The notes beneath the pieces were generated by a model, which was given only the letters and a program-made list of their open reading frames with translations, had not been told where the DNA came from and did no database searches. The translations under genes and the position numbers were made by a program. A DNA stretch of 55,752 nucleotides from CAZGSV01 sp964528605. GTDB lineage: Bacteria; Armatimonadota; Zipacnadia; CAZGSV01. The stretch lies in assembly GCA_964528605.1 (NCBI GenBank), contig CAZGSV010000012.1, positions 1 through 55,752 on the forward strand, read 5' to 3'. Below, in pieces: positions 35,908 through 43,919 of the stretch. The number at the start of each line of letters is the position of its first letter. Positions within the stretch are counted from its first letter, which is position 1.

Positions 35908-37029
35908 TCAACTGACTTCCAATGTGCCGTGCGACTCCTTCAACTGCTCGACTATCGGTATCTTCTGTGGGCACTTCGGCTCGCACTCCCCGCACTCCAC
36001 GCACGCCGCCGCGCTCAACTTCTCCGGCTTCTCCGGGTTCTCCGCCTCCGACTTCATCGTCGCATACTGCTCTTGCGCAAACGCCGTCAGCCCATACACC
36101 CGGTGATAGTTCATCAACTCGAACACCCGTGGAATGTTGACCCCGTTCGGACACGGCATGCAGTACCCGCAGCCCGTGCAGTACAGATCAGCCAACTTCC
36201 GCTTCTCCTCCAGCGCCGCCGCAATCCGCTGGTACTCGCCCGCCGAGATCTCTCCCAGCGTGTTCGCCGTGCGCAGGTTCTCCTCCACCTGCTGCATCGT
36301 GGACATCCCCGACAGCGCCACCGTCACCCCCGGATTCGCCAGCACAAAGCGCAGCGCCAAATCCGGCGTCGCCAGCGACTTCCCCGGCAGCAACTTGGCC
36401 ACCTCCGGAGACGGATACCCGAGCCTGCCGCATCCCACCGGCCCCATCACGATGATCCCCTTGCCCACTCTCCGCGCGTGCGCTATCCCCGGCTCGTTCG
36501 CCCGATCCAGAAAGTTGTACTGCACCGTCATCCCCTCGAGTTCTCCCGTGTCCAGCAGCCGAATCATGCTCTCCGGCTTGTCGTGGAACGAGCAGCACAA
36601 GCGCCGGACCAACCCCTGCTCCTTCGCCTTCTGCATCATCTCCAGACCCCCACGCGAGAGCAGCACCTCCCACTCCCGCCAGTTCGCGCCCCACATGATC
36701 TGGTAGAAGTCAAAGTAGTCCGTGTCGCATTCCTTCAGCGACAGGTCGAGATGCCCGCGCCAGTCCTTCGCCGTCGCGTCCTCGCTCACCCCGTAGTTCT
36801 TCGTGGACAGATAGACCCGGTCCCGATACGGCTTGATCGCCCGCCCGCAGATCGCCTCCGATCGCCCCTTCCCATAGAACTTCCCCGTGTCCACGTAGTT
36901 GACCCCGCTCTCGATCGCGTGCTGGATCATCCGCACCGCCTCGTCCTCGTCCTCCCAAGGCAGCCGCATGGCGCCAAAACCCAGCGCCGACAACCGCACT
37001 CCCGAATTCCCAAACTCCCGGTATTCCAT
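35908..37029 (-). CDS. Aldo/keto reductase with C-terminal Fe-S domain
   Basis: 373 residues. An N-terminal (beta/alpha)8 aldo/keto reductase barrel (YREFGNSGVRLSALGFGAMR, catalytic Tyr in VDTGKFYGKG, Lys in STKNYG) is followed from about residue 285 by a ferredoxin-like region with CTGCGYCMPCPNGVNIP and CVECGECEPKCP. This arrangement is the common predicted oxidoreductase group of anaerobes (COG1453-like). It probably transfers electrons between the Fe-S clusters and an NADPH-dependent barrel. The substrate is unknown. Cytoplasmic. Confidence 0.9.
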   Translation of the reverse strand: MEYREFGNSGVRLSALGFGAMRLPWEDEDEAVRMIQHAIESGVNYVDTGKFYGKGRSEAICGRAIKPYRDRVYLSTKNYGVSEDATAKDWRGHLDLSLKECDTDYFDFYQIMWGANWREWEVLLSRGGLEMMQKAKEQGLVRRLCCSFHDKPESMIRLLDTGELEGMTVQYNFLDRANEPGIAHARRVGKGIIVMGPVGCGRLGYPSPEVAKLLPGKSLATPDLALRFVLANPGVTVALSGMSTMQQVEENLRTANTLGEISAGEYQRIAAALEEKRKLADLYCTGCGYCMPCPNGVNIPRVFELMNYHRVYGLTAFAQEQYATMKSEAENPEKPEKLSAAACVECGECEPKCPQKIPIVEQLKESHGTLEVS

Positions 37030-37200
37030 TAGCCTTCCATTCCTCCCGCTTTCCCCGGCCGGCCTACGCCACCACCTACACTCGAGCCAGGGACGGTTTG
37101 ACTATACCCACAACGCGTCTCTGGCGCGAAACTCTCCCCGAGAACCCGCCTTCCCGCCCCGCGCCCACGGTGCCCCGCTCTCCTTAGGCGAGTTGACCCT

Positions 37201-37297
37201 GGTCGCCTCAGGAGACTCAGGCGACCAAAGGCGGGGCCCCTACATCCTCGAGCGCGCCAAGGACCGAGGGTCGCCCCGCCAAAGGCGGGGCTCCTAC
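37201..37297 (-). repeat. Two GTAG-foot hairpins (REP-like)
   Basis: Upstream of the aldo/keto reductase gene. 37274-37297 (minus) is GTAG, GAG, then CCCCGCC-TTT-GGCGGGG. 37201-37243 (minus) begins GTAGGGGCCCCGCC and continues into the perfect hairpin GGTCGCCT/AGGCGACC. Both match the GTAG-plus-hairpin plan of REP elements. Confidence 0.6.
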
Positions 37298-37319
37298 GGG
37301 AAGGCACCGAGGTAGAGGC

Positions 37320-39770
37320 TTACTCCAGCCTGAGCACTCTCACCCCGAGCGGTGCCAGGCGCACGGAGACGGAATCGCCGCGCAGGTCGAGGGCCTCGCC
37401 GCTGAGCAGGTCCACCGCGCGGACGCACGGCACACCCGCCGGCAACTGCACGCGCCCGGTCCAGGGATGGGTCTCACTGTTGACCAGGAAGCAATACGCC
37501 TTGCCCTCGTATTCCTTGGCCAGGCAGTGCAGAGCGCCCTCCTTGGGCGTCGGCGACAAGCGCGGCGCGGGCAGATCCTTGGGCGAGAGGATGACCTGCT
37601 CGAGCGACTGCACCTCGCCGCAGAGGTCCTGCATCCAACCCCACATCTCCTGGTACTGGGGCAGCACCCGGAGATCGTAATAGCAGTAGTAGATGAGCCC
37701 CTTGGCGCCGTGCACCAGCGCCAGCCAGGTCATGCAGCGTTCTTCTTCGCGCGTGGGCGCGCGCCCGCGCTTCAACTCATCCGCCGTCGGAATACGCCCG
37801 CGCCCCCCCTCGGCCTCGCCCTGAGGCTGCCAGTACTGATACCAGGCGAACGCCTGCGGCACGCACCACACCGCCCCTTGTCCGTCCAGCGCCGCCAGGC
37901 TCGCCTCCATGCTCTTGCCCACTTGCGCCACCGAGTTGGGGATGGGGTAGGGGTCGGGCGCGAAGATGTCGGTGGTGTGCGCGTACAGGGGATAGCGCTC
38001 CGGAATGTGGTGCACGATGAAGCAGGGGTGGTCGGGGTCGGCGTCGCGGAAGGTCTCGTAGTAGCGTGTCAGCCCCGGAATCATCTCCGGCGGCCGCTCG
38101 TCGTTGAGATACCAAGCCATCACCGCGGGGTGATCCTTCCACTTCTCCACCAGCGCCTTCCCGGCCGCGCACGCCTGGGCCCACTGCTCCTCCGTGCCTT
38201 CGGGGCCGGGGTAGAGGTCGTTGGCGCAGAAAATCATGTGCACGCCGACCTGCTCCGCGGTGTCGAGGAAGTTCTTGAGGCCCTGCTCGTCCCAAGTGTC
38301 CATGCCGTAGGAGAGCATGGCGTTGAAGGGGCTGGCGCCCACTTCTTTGAGTTGGTCAATGCTGCTGCCGCCGTAGAAGCCGATGGGCAGGAACGGCTTG
38401 CCCTCGCGGACGAGCCGCCCGTATTCGTCAACGTAGTACTGGAGCGCCTTGACCTGCGCAGCCGACAGGCGCCGGAGCGGGAACGACTCGGTCGCCAGCG
38501 CCTCGCCGCTTTGCTTATCGAGCAGGGCCACCTCGAGCACGCACGGCTGCCCGCCCACGCCCTTCGCCGGCAGCGTCAGCATCGCCTCGGCGGGGGGGCC
38601 GGCGATCTCTTGGGACGCCTTCACCGACCCGTCTTGGTCGAGCACCCGCGCGCGCAAGATCGTCTCTCCCCGCGCCTCCTCGTTCCCGGCGACCGACACC
38701 TTGGCTCTGACCTCCTTCAGATCGGGAAAGACGTAGCCGCGGTAGCGCGGGGCCTGCATCCGCACCCGCATTGGCTCCGGCAACTCGATCATCCTCTCTA
38801 TGCTGCAAAGCGTCGCGCCGCTGGCCGCCTCCGCGACCTCCCACAGCGTTCGCGTCTGCCCGGCGGCGCGCGGAAGTCTCACCGGGAAAGCGACGCCGGC
38901 CTGGCCTGCGCCCGGGAGCGCCACCGCCTTCTCGCCCAGCGCTTTCGGCGGCTGCGTCATCTCAAACACGCGGCAGACGTATTCCCGCTCGCTACTCACG
39001 AGCGACTTGAGTGCGAACGTCGCTCGGCCGCCCGGGGCCTCCTCCAAGGGCGCCAGGCCCGCGGCCGCGATCTCGGCCTCGGCGCCGGGTATCAACAGCT
39101 CGCCGTAGACCGCCGGGTTCGACCACTCGCTCGCCGCGTACTGCCAGTGGAAGCCTTGCTCTCCGCCCGTGGTGCGCAGGCGTTCGAAGTTGATGCGCCA
39201 GCGCATCTGCGCGGCGGGCGTCCGACGTATGCCCAGCGCCTCAAAGGGGATCGCCAACTCGACGCGCCAGTCGCCCGCCCCCACCTTAGCCGCCGCTCGC
39301 AACGGGGTCACGTCCAGCGGCAGGTCGTCGCGCCCGAACAGGTCCTTAGCCCCGAGGGGGTTGACTCGTATCTGGTAGATGTCGGCATCCGCTACGGTCG
39401 GCACGAGGTTGAACTCCACACAGTCCTCGCCCCAGAGGTCTTGGTTGTCGCCCTTCTTCCGGGCGCGGGGGCCGCCCGGGCTCGGCTCCGCACAGACGAA
39501 CGCAAGGTAAAGGTGGTCCGCGTCGCTCAGCGCCCACACGGTCGTCTCCACCCAGGCGGGCCGGCCGGTGTTGCCGCTGACGAAGCCGCCCGAGGGCTGC
39601 GCCAACTTCCAGGCGGCATCGGAGAGGTCGCCGTCTATCACGGGCGGTTCGGCGGTCACCGCCGCCACCAAGGTCTTCCGCTCAAGGCCCAGAGGCGTGA
39701 CCCCCGCCGCCGCAACCGCGCAAGCGAGAGAGCAAGCGAGGAACACGAACAGAACCAAGTGCAACCGCAC
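37320..39770 (-). CDS. CBM9-like domain plus TIM-barrel glycoside hydrolase, secreted
   Basis: About 816 residues. The start is probably GTG 39770, 8 nt after GGAGG in a full GGAGGTGA anti-16S match; ATG 39776 is too close to it. A signal peptide follows (HLVLFVFLACSLACAVAAA). About residues 35-240 are a CBM9-like domain (PPVIDGDLSDAAWKLAQPS, LYLAFVCAEPSPGG, VEFNLVPTVADADIYQ). A beta-sandwich region follows, then a barrel from about 480 (KPFLPIGFYGGSSIDQLKEV, HPAVMAWYLNDERPPEM with the probable acid/base Glu, AKGLIYYCYYDLR), like GH2/GH42-type clans. A small C-terminal beta domain ends it. The family is not assigned. It probably binds and cleaves extracellular polysaccharide. Confidence 0.75.
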   Translation of the reverse strand: MRLHLVLFVFLACSLACAVAAAGVTPLGLERKTLVAAVTAEPPVIDGDLSDAAWKLAQPSGGFVSGNTGRPAWVETTVWALSDADHLYLAFVCAEPSPGGPRARKKGDNQDLWGEDCVEFNLVPTVADADIYQIRVNPLGAKDLFGRDDLPLDVTPLRAAAKVGAGDWRVELAIPFEALGIRRTPAAQMRWRINFERLRTTGGEQGFHWQYAASEWSNPAVYGELLIPGAEAEIAAAGLAPLEEAPGGRATFALKSLVSSEREYVCRVFEMTQPPKALGEKAVALPGAGQAGVAFPVRLPRAAGQTRTLWEVAEAASGATLCSIERMIELPEPMRVRMQAPRYRGYVFPDLKEVRAKVSVAGNEEARGETILRARVLDQDGSVKASQEIAGPPAEAMLTLPAKGVGGQPCVLEVALLDKQSGEALATESFPLRRLSAAQVKALQYYVDEYGRLVREGKPFLPIGFYGGSSIDQLKEVGASPFNAMLSYGMDTWDEQGLKNFLDTAEQVGVHMIFCANDLYPGPEGTEEQWAQACAAGKALVEKWKDHPAVMAWYLNDERPPEMIPGLTRYYETFRDADPDHPCFIVHHIPERYPLYAHTTDIFAPDPYPIPNSVAQVGKSMEASLAALDGQGAVWCVPQAFAWYQYWQPQGEAEGGRGRIPTADELKRGRAPTREEERCMTWLALVHGAKGLIYYCYYDLRVLPQYQEMWGWMQDLCGEVQSLEQVILSPKDLPAPRLSPTPKEGALHCLAKEYEGKAYCFLVNSETHPWTGRVQLPAGVPCVRAVDLLSGEALDLRGDSVSVRLAPLGVRVLRLE

Positions 39771-39831
39771 CACCATCACCTCCAGGCGCATTATGCGACC
39801 CAAGGTGGAAGGCATCAACTGGAGGCGGAGA

Positions 39832-40193
39832 GGAAAATGGGGTCAGTAACCATTTTCCGCTCGGAGCGCGGGCATGGCCGAACCGAATGCGGAGAATGGT
39901 CCGAAAATGGGGACAGTAACCGCCTTGCCCTCAGAGGGGGACGCGGCAGAGGGGAATGCGGAGAATGCTCCGAAAATGGGGACAGTAACCCTCTTGCCCT
40001 CACAGGAGGGCGCGGCAGAGGGGAATGCGCAGAATGGTCCGAAAATGGGGACAGTAACCCTCTTGCCCTCACAGGGGGGCGCGGCAGAGGGGAATGCGGA
40101 GAATGGTCCGAAAATGGGGACAGTAACCCTCTTGCCCTCAGAGCGGGGCGGGGCAGAGGGGAATGCGGAGAATGGTTGCTGTCCCCATTTTCC
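39832..40193. repeat. 69-bp tandem repeat array with inverted ends
   Basis: Units starting GAAAATGGGG(A/T)CAGTAACC begin at 39833, 39903, 39972, 40041 and 40110, so the period is 69 bp (70 for the first). Each ends GGGGAATGCGGAGAATGGTCC or close to it. Units 2-5 are nearly identical and the first is diverged. The array opens with GGAAAATGGGGTCAGTAACC and closes at 40174-40193 with its near reverse complement (GGTTGCTGTCCCCATTTTCC), two mismatches in 20. Because 69 is a multiple of 3, long open frames cross it, but they are artefacts. The spacing leaves no unique spacers, so it is not CRISPR. Confidence 0.92.
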
Positions 40194-40679
40194 ACCGGGC
40201 CAGGCAGGCGCCTCGCCCCTACGCACCCCGCACAATGTTCAGGACCCCTAGGGGACGGCCGCCTGGTTTATCCGCCGGAGCAGGGCTTGCCCGCCGTAGG
40301 AGGGCCGTCCCGTAGGAGCGGCATTCCTGCCGCGATTCCTGGACGCCACTTGCGGCCCGTGCTGACGCGACCCCGAGCGCCCCGCACAATGTTCGAAAAT
40401 GGGGACAGTAACCGCCTTGCCCTCAGAGGGGGGCGCGGCAGAGGGGAATGCGGAGAATGGTTGCTGTCCCCATTTTCCACCGGGCCAGGCAGGCGCCTCG
40501 CCCCTACGCACCCCGCACAATGTTCAGGACCCCTAGGGGACGGCCGCCTGGTTTATCCGCCGGAGCAGGGCTTGCCCGCCGTAGGAGGGCCGTCCCGTAG
40601 GAGCGGCATTCCTGCCGCGATTCCTGGACGCCACTTGCGGCCCGTGCTGACGCGACCCCGAGCGTCCCGCCCAGGTCGA
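40110..40679. repeat. 285-bp direct duplication (two copies)
   Basis: 40110-40394 and 40395 to about 40664 are near-identical, offset by exactly 285 bp. Each copy holds one 69-bp unit, the closing inverted end and about 200 bp of GC-rich DNA with a GTAG-foot hairpin (40312-40333 and 40597-40618, arms GCGGCA/TGCCGC). The second copy ends inside the broken HAD gene. The phrase CCCGCACAATGTTC at the junction also occurs within each copy, suggesting slippage or recombination between short homologies. Confidence 0.9.
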
Positions 40680-40731
40680 AGAAGACGGCCTTGATGCCCC
40701 TCAGCCTCGCTTCCCTCTCCTCACTCGCCAT
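40660..40731 (-). pseudogene. 5' fragment of a HAD-superfamily hydrolase gene
   Basis: From ATG 40731 the frame reads MASEEREARL followed by IKAVFFDLGGTLG, which carries HAD motif I (nucleophile Asp in DLGGTL). Similarity ends after about 25 residues, where the 285-bp duplicated repeat begins (about 40660). The ATG overlaps the last codons of the upstream gene fragment, so the two were once translationally coupled. The rest of the hydrolase is not in the window. Confidence 0.8.
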
Positions 40732-40966
40732 CGCCGCTCACCGTCTCCAGCAACACCGAGTAGAGTTCGACATTGTCCCCCTTGAGCCGCAGCCACAACT
40801 TGCCCGGCACGTACTGGGTCAGGTCTATGGTACGCAGCGCGGGGTCGCCCGGGCCGTGCGCGACGACCTCCCAGTTCTCGTTGTCCTTGGAGACCTGAAG
40901 GGTCCAGTCCTTGGGCTCGTCCGCTCCGCAGCATAACGACTTCGTGCCGGTTCCGAGAATCCCGGA
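40721..40966 (-). pseudogene. 3' fragment of a secreted-protein gene (beta-sandwich end)
   Basis: The frame ending at TGA 40723-40721 encodes DEPKDWTLQVSKDNENWEVV and later LRTIDLTQYVPG and LKGDNVELYSVLLETV. This looks like the C-terminal beta-sandwich of a carbohydrate-active protein. An in-frame stop at 40969-40967 and the lack of a start show that the 5' part is gone. It lies directly upstream of, and overlapping, the HAD fragment. Confidence 0.65.
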
Positions 40967-41123
40967 TCAGAGATTCACGACGCCGAAAAAGGATTCCTCC
41001 TCAGCCGCGGAGGAGATCAGACGCGCCCGATCAGGATTGCTAACGGCGGCCAGAGCTGCGTCCGTGCCATGAGCGAAGGGCAACTCATCCCTCGTACACC
41101 TCCACGGATTGGGGTGGCCCTGT

Positions 41124-41148
41124 TATAATGGGGCGACCTTGGGGTCGC
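41124..41148 (+). promoter_or_regulatory. -10 box and operator-like hairpin ahead of the methyltransferase cassette
   Basis: TATAAT at 41124-41129 is followed by the perfect hairpin GCGACC-TTGG-GGTCGC (41133-41148) and then AAGGAGG, ahead of the gene starting at 41168. No good -35 is seen. The palindrome covers the likely transcription start, a good place for autorepression, but no regulator is proven. Confidence 0.4.
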
Positions 41149-41167
41149 AAGGAGGTGCAGGCGGGCT

Positions 41168-41842
41168 ATGGACGGTCCTGTGAGGAATGCAGCGGGGGAG
41201 AGCCGGCGGGCGACGGGGCTTAGGGTGCGGATTCGGGGTCGGGAGCGTGAAGAGGCGTCGGGACGGACGAAGGGCAAGAGCACTATGGCGGGGTGCGAGC
41301 AGGGGCCGTTTGCCCAAGGGCGTGTCAGAGCGCCCCTGTCTTGCGCCCAGGCGATCCGTCGCTACTTGGATCTCGCAGTGCGGTACGGCCAGGCAACGCC
41401 CGGGTTGCGCCGCGCAATCCGAGTCCTGGGGCCCGCTTACGCGGAGACGGTATTCCAGCAAATGTCCCGCCCGGACATGTTCTATCGCAGTCCGCGCCCG
41501 GGCGAGTTGGGTCTAGTGGAGGAGTGTCTGCCCGAGGAGGAAATGATGCGGTTTCGCCTGGCCGGGTTCGCTCACTTCCTTGCAGTCCTCACCGGCCCGT
41601 GCAGCTGCGGAGCGGCCTCCGTCGCCTGTTTCGCTCCGGTGATACGTAGGCGCGGGGGTGGGATCTACCTGGGCTCACTGAGGACTGCGTGTGCTAGCCC
41701 GAAGTGCATCGAAGCGGCGCGGGAAGCCGCAGCGGAACAGGCCTCTTGGGTCGGGCACGACCCGGAGGAACCGGAGGACGTGCAGGCGCAGGTATGGGTT
41801 GAGGACCTGCGGGCCGGAGGCCCTGCGGCGAGGCAGGAATAG
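41168..41842 (+). CDS. Unknown protein, first gene of a methyltransferase cassette
   Basis: 224 residues from ATG 41168 (AAGGAGG 12 nt upstream); ATG 41285 is an alternative and would remove an Arg-rich N-terminal stretch. The middle is helical (CAQAIRRYLDLAVRYGQATP). The C-terminal half has PCSCGAASVACF and a downstream CASPKCIEAA, which could make a Cys4-type zinc site, followed by a helix and an acidic tail. I do not recognise the family. Its position behind a palindromic leader and 72 bp before a DNA methyltransferase suggests a regulator or specificity partner, which is inference only. Confidence 0.6.
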   Translation: MDGPVRNAAGESRRATGLRVRIRGREREEASGRTKGKSTMAGCEQGPFAQGRVRAPLSCAQAIRRYLDLAVRYGQATPGLRRAIRVLGPAYAETVFQQMSRPDMFYRSPRPGELGLVEECLPEEEMMRFRLAGFAHFLAVLTGPCSCGAASVACFAPVIRRRGGGIYLGSLRTACASPKCIEAAREAAAEQASWVGHDPEEPEDVQAQVWVEDLRAGGPAARQE

Positions 41843-41914
41843 CATACACTCCGTTGCCGGCGGTTCGGAGGGCAGGCCCACGCGCAGTGGGCCGCACAGG
41901 TGAGGTCATAGCGG

Positions 41915-42850
41915 GTGCGAGAGATCTACTGCGGTTCCTGCGAGCGAATGGACGAGGTGCCGGACGCGTCCGTGGCGCTGGTGGTCACTAGCCCTCCATA
42001 CTGGAACGCAATTGATTACGAACAGCATGTCGCTGCGCCCACGGAATGGTACCGCACGCGCCGCGGCGGCGGGTACCAGCAATACCTCGAGTGGCTGAGA
42101 ACGTGCTTTGCGGAAGTGTTTCGCAAGCAGAAGCCGGGCGGCTTCTGCGCCGTTGTCATCGGCACCGTTCTGAGCCGCGGACGGCACTACCCCCTGCCCC
42201 ACCACTTTGCCCGCCTTATGGAAGAGCTGGGGTACCAGTTTCACGAGGAGATCATCTGGTTCAAGGTGACAGGAGGCGTAAAGCGCGCCGGCGTGACCAT
42301 CCAGCACCCATTCCCAGGGTACTACTGCCCTAACATCATGACGGAGCAGGTACTCGTGCTGCGAAAGCCGGGGCCGAAGATCTACGAGGCACGGAGCGCG
42401 ACGCAGAAGGAGCCCAGCCGGCTCGACATCAACGCCCTTTTCACGCGTGAACTGGCCAACAACGTCTGGCACATTGCTCCCGTCCCGCCAAACCATCTCC
42501 CACATCCCTGCCCTTTCCCTGAGGAGATCCCTTACAGGCTCATTCTCCTGTACTCGTACAAGGGAGACTTGGTTCTGGACCCCTTCTTGGGTATCGGCAC
42601 CACCACCAAGGTGGCCCGAGCCTTGGGGCGGGACTTCGTGGGCTATGACATACAGGAGAAGTACGCCGAGGTTGCGAGGCAACGCCTGCGTGAGCCGCTG
42701 CACTTGCGCGACCAGCTGCTGTGCTCTTACTCGAAGATACCGGTGACGGACAAGGCTTACGCCGATAGCCAAGAGCAGTATGATCGGCAGCGGGGTCAGC
42801 TCCGCCTCCTGCGCGAGACTCCGCCCTCGCGCCGGGCAAAGAAGGCCTAG
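41915..42850 (+). CDS. DNA methyltransferase with SPPY motif, probable N4-cytosine
   Basis: 311 residues from GTG 41915 (AGGTGAGG upstream). Catalytic motif IV is TSPPYW at 25-30 and SAM motif I is DPFLGIGTT at 222-230, so the motif order is beta class. SPPY is the usual N4-cytosine signature. The region between (about 45-200) includes Cys and His residues and would hold target recognition. It is followed after 3 bp by the DHH-like gene, so the two are surely co-expressed. It may be the modification half of a restriction system or an orphan. Confidence 0.9.
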   Translation: MREIYCGSCERMDEVPDASVALVVTSPPYWNAIDYEQHVAAPTEWYRTRRGGGYQQYLEWLRTCFAEVFRKQKPGGFCAVVIGTVLSRGRHYPLPHHFARLMEELGYQFHEEIIWFKVTGGVKRAGVTIQHPFPGYYCPNIMTEQVLVLRKPGPKIYEARSATQKEPSRLDINALFTRELANNVWHIAPVPPNHLPHPCPFPEEIPYRLILLYSYKGDLVLDPFLGIGTTTKVARALGRDFVGYDIQEKYAEVARQRLREPLHLRDQLLCSYSKIPVTDKAYADSQEQYDRQRGQLRLLRETPPSRRAKKA

Positions 42851-42853
42851 CGC

Positions 42854-43813
42854 GTGCCCTGGGGCGGACACGACAACACCCTGGACTTCTGCAAGCTGCG
42901 CGCTGACACGCCATGGCTTGTGGAGCACCGGAGGCCCATGGTTGTCAGCCCAGACCTGGATGGCCTGCTCTCCGGTGCGCTCCTGTGGGGGGCGCTGAGC
43001 TGGAAGCCCGTCGGTTTCTACGACGTCAGCAACCTTTGGCTGCTGCCCGAATACGAACGCCTCGACGCGGCAGGCGTTGTGTTCGTTGACCACGACATCT
43101 ACCGGAGCAACTTCCCCAGCATTGGGCACCACATGCTGGTCTGGGGCCCAGATACGATGGCGCCGGCGCACACGGACTCGGACGCGCCGCGCCTGAACCC
43201 GAATCTCCTCCGCGGGTTCTGCCAGCGGGACCATTTCACTCGCAAGTATCCTTTCGGCACCTTCCACTTCCTTCTTGCGATCCTGTCCGAGTGGCAGATG
43301 GTGGAGCTACCTAGTACTACGGACGATCTCCTGCTCCTCACATTCCATGCTGATTCCTCCCTGCAGAACGCCTTCGCGTACCCGGAGAACGCCTTGGATT
43401 GGATGCGTTGGCTGGGCGGGGATGCGCCCACCTCGCCTCTTGAGCCGTTCTGCCGCACAGTACGCACCGTACGCGCGCAACGGCTGCTTGAAGGGCGTCT
43501 TCTGGCGCAGCAGAAGCTCCGAGACCTTGGTTTTACTCAAGGGCGTCTGCAGTGCCAGAGCAATCCTGAGCACGGGGACGAGTGGGAGCAGTTCCTTAGG
43601 GCCGCCACTTGGGTCGAGAACACCCTCGAAGTCTCCGGCTTTGCCGACGCCCTTCGTGCCGTGAACGTCAACCAGCTCCTCAGCCGCTCCCTCAAGCGAC
43701 AGAGGTGCACACCGAACAAGAGGAACTACGAGTCCGTAATCGCGGCCGCGCCTTTCTCTTTCGCCATCGAGTCACAGGAACAGGACCGCGGACTCAACTA
43801 CGGCGACTTCTAA
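42854..43813 (+). CDS. Divergent DHH-phosphoesterase-like protein coupled to a methyltransferase
   Basis: 319 residues from GTG 42854, 3 bp after the methyltransferase stop. The first 120 residues resemble the DHH (RecJ/NrnA) nuclease core: Asp34-x-Asp36-Gly in VSPDLDGLLSGALLWG (motif I), Asp57 in FYDVSN, Asp79-His80-Asp81 in GVVFVDHDI, and Gly91-His92-His93 followed by LNPNL near 114. The classical DHH triplet is thus changed to DHD, or displaced to GHH. The C-terminal 200 residues are unlike DHHA1 and unknown to me. Being fused transcriptionally to a DNA methyltransferase, it could be the nuclease of a restriction system. The motif reading is by eye. Confidence 0.55.
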   Translation: MPWGGHDNTLDFCKLRADTPWLVEHRRPMVVSPDLDGLLSGALLWGALSWKPVGFYDVSNLWLLPEYERLDAAGVVFVDHDIYRSNFPSIGHHMLVWGPDTMAPAHTDSDAPRLNPNLLRGFCQRDHFTRKYPFGTFHFLLAILSEWQMVELPSTTDDLLLLTFHADSSLQNAFAYPENALDWMRWLGGDAPTSPLEPFCRTVRTVRAQRLLEGRLLAQQKLRDLGFTQGRLQCQSNPEHGDEWEQFLRAATWVENTLEVSGFADALRAVNVNQLLSRSLKRQRCTPNKRNYESVIAAAPFSFAIESQEQDRGLNYGDF

Positions 43814-43919
43814 GCGCTGGCGAGCCCCCCGCCCCACTGCGGATTGACGCTCTGGCGGCAGGCGCCTACACTCCCGCCTCGTGGGAGGGCGGTGGGAGGC
43901 CTAGAGAAGACTCTGAAGA

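Noticed and set aside
39832..40193. CRISPR array.
   Set aside because: Units are contiguous near-identical 69-mers with no unique spacers and no cas genes nearby.
37467..40694. A 1075-codon plus-strand open frame ending in a 23-residue repeat.
   Set aside because: It is antisense to the CBM9-barrel gene and then crosses the 69-bp array, whose period is a multiple of three. No start signal or family similarity.
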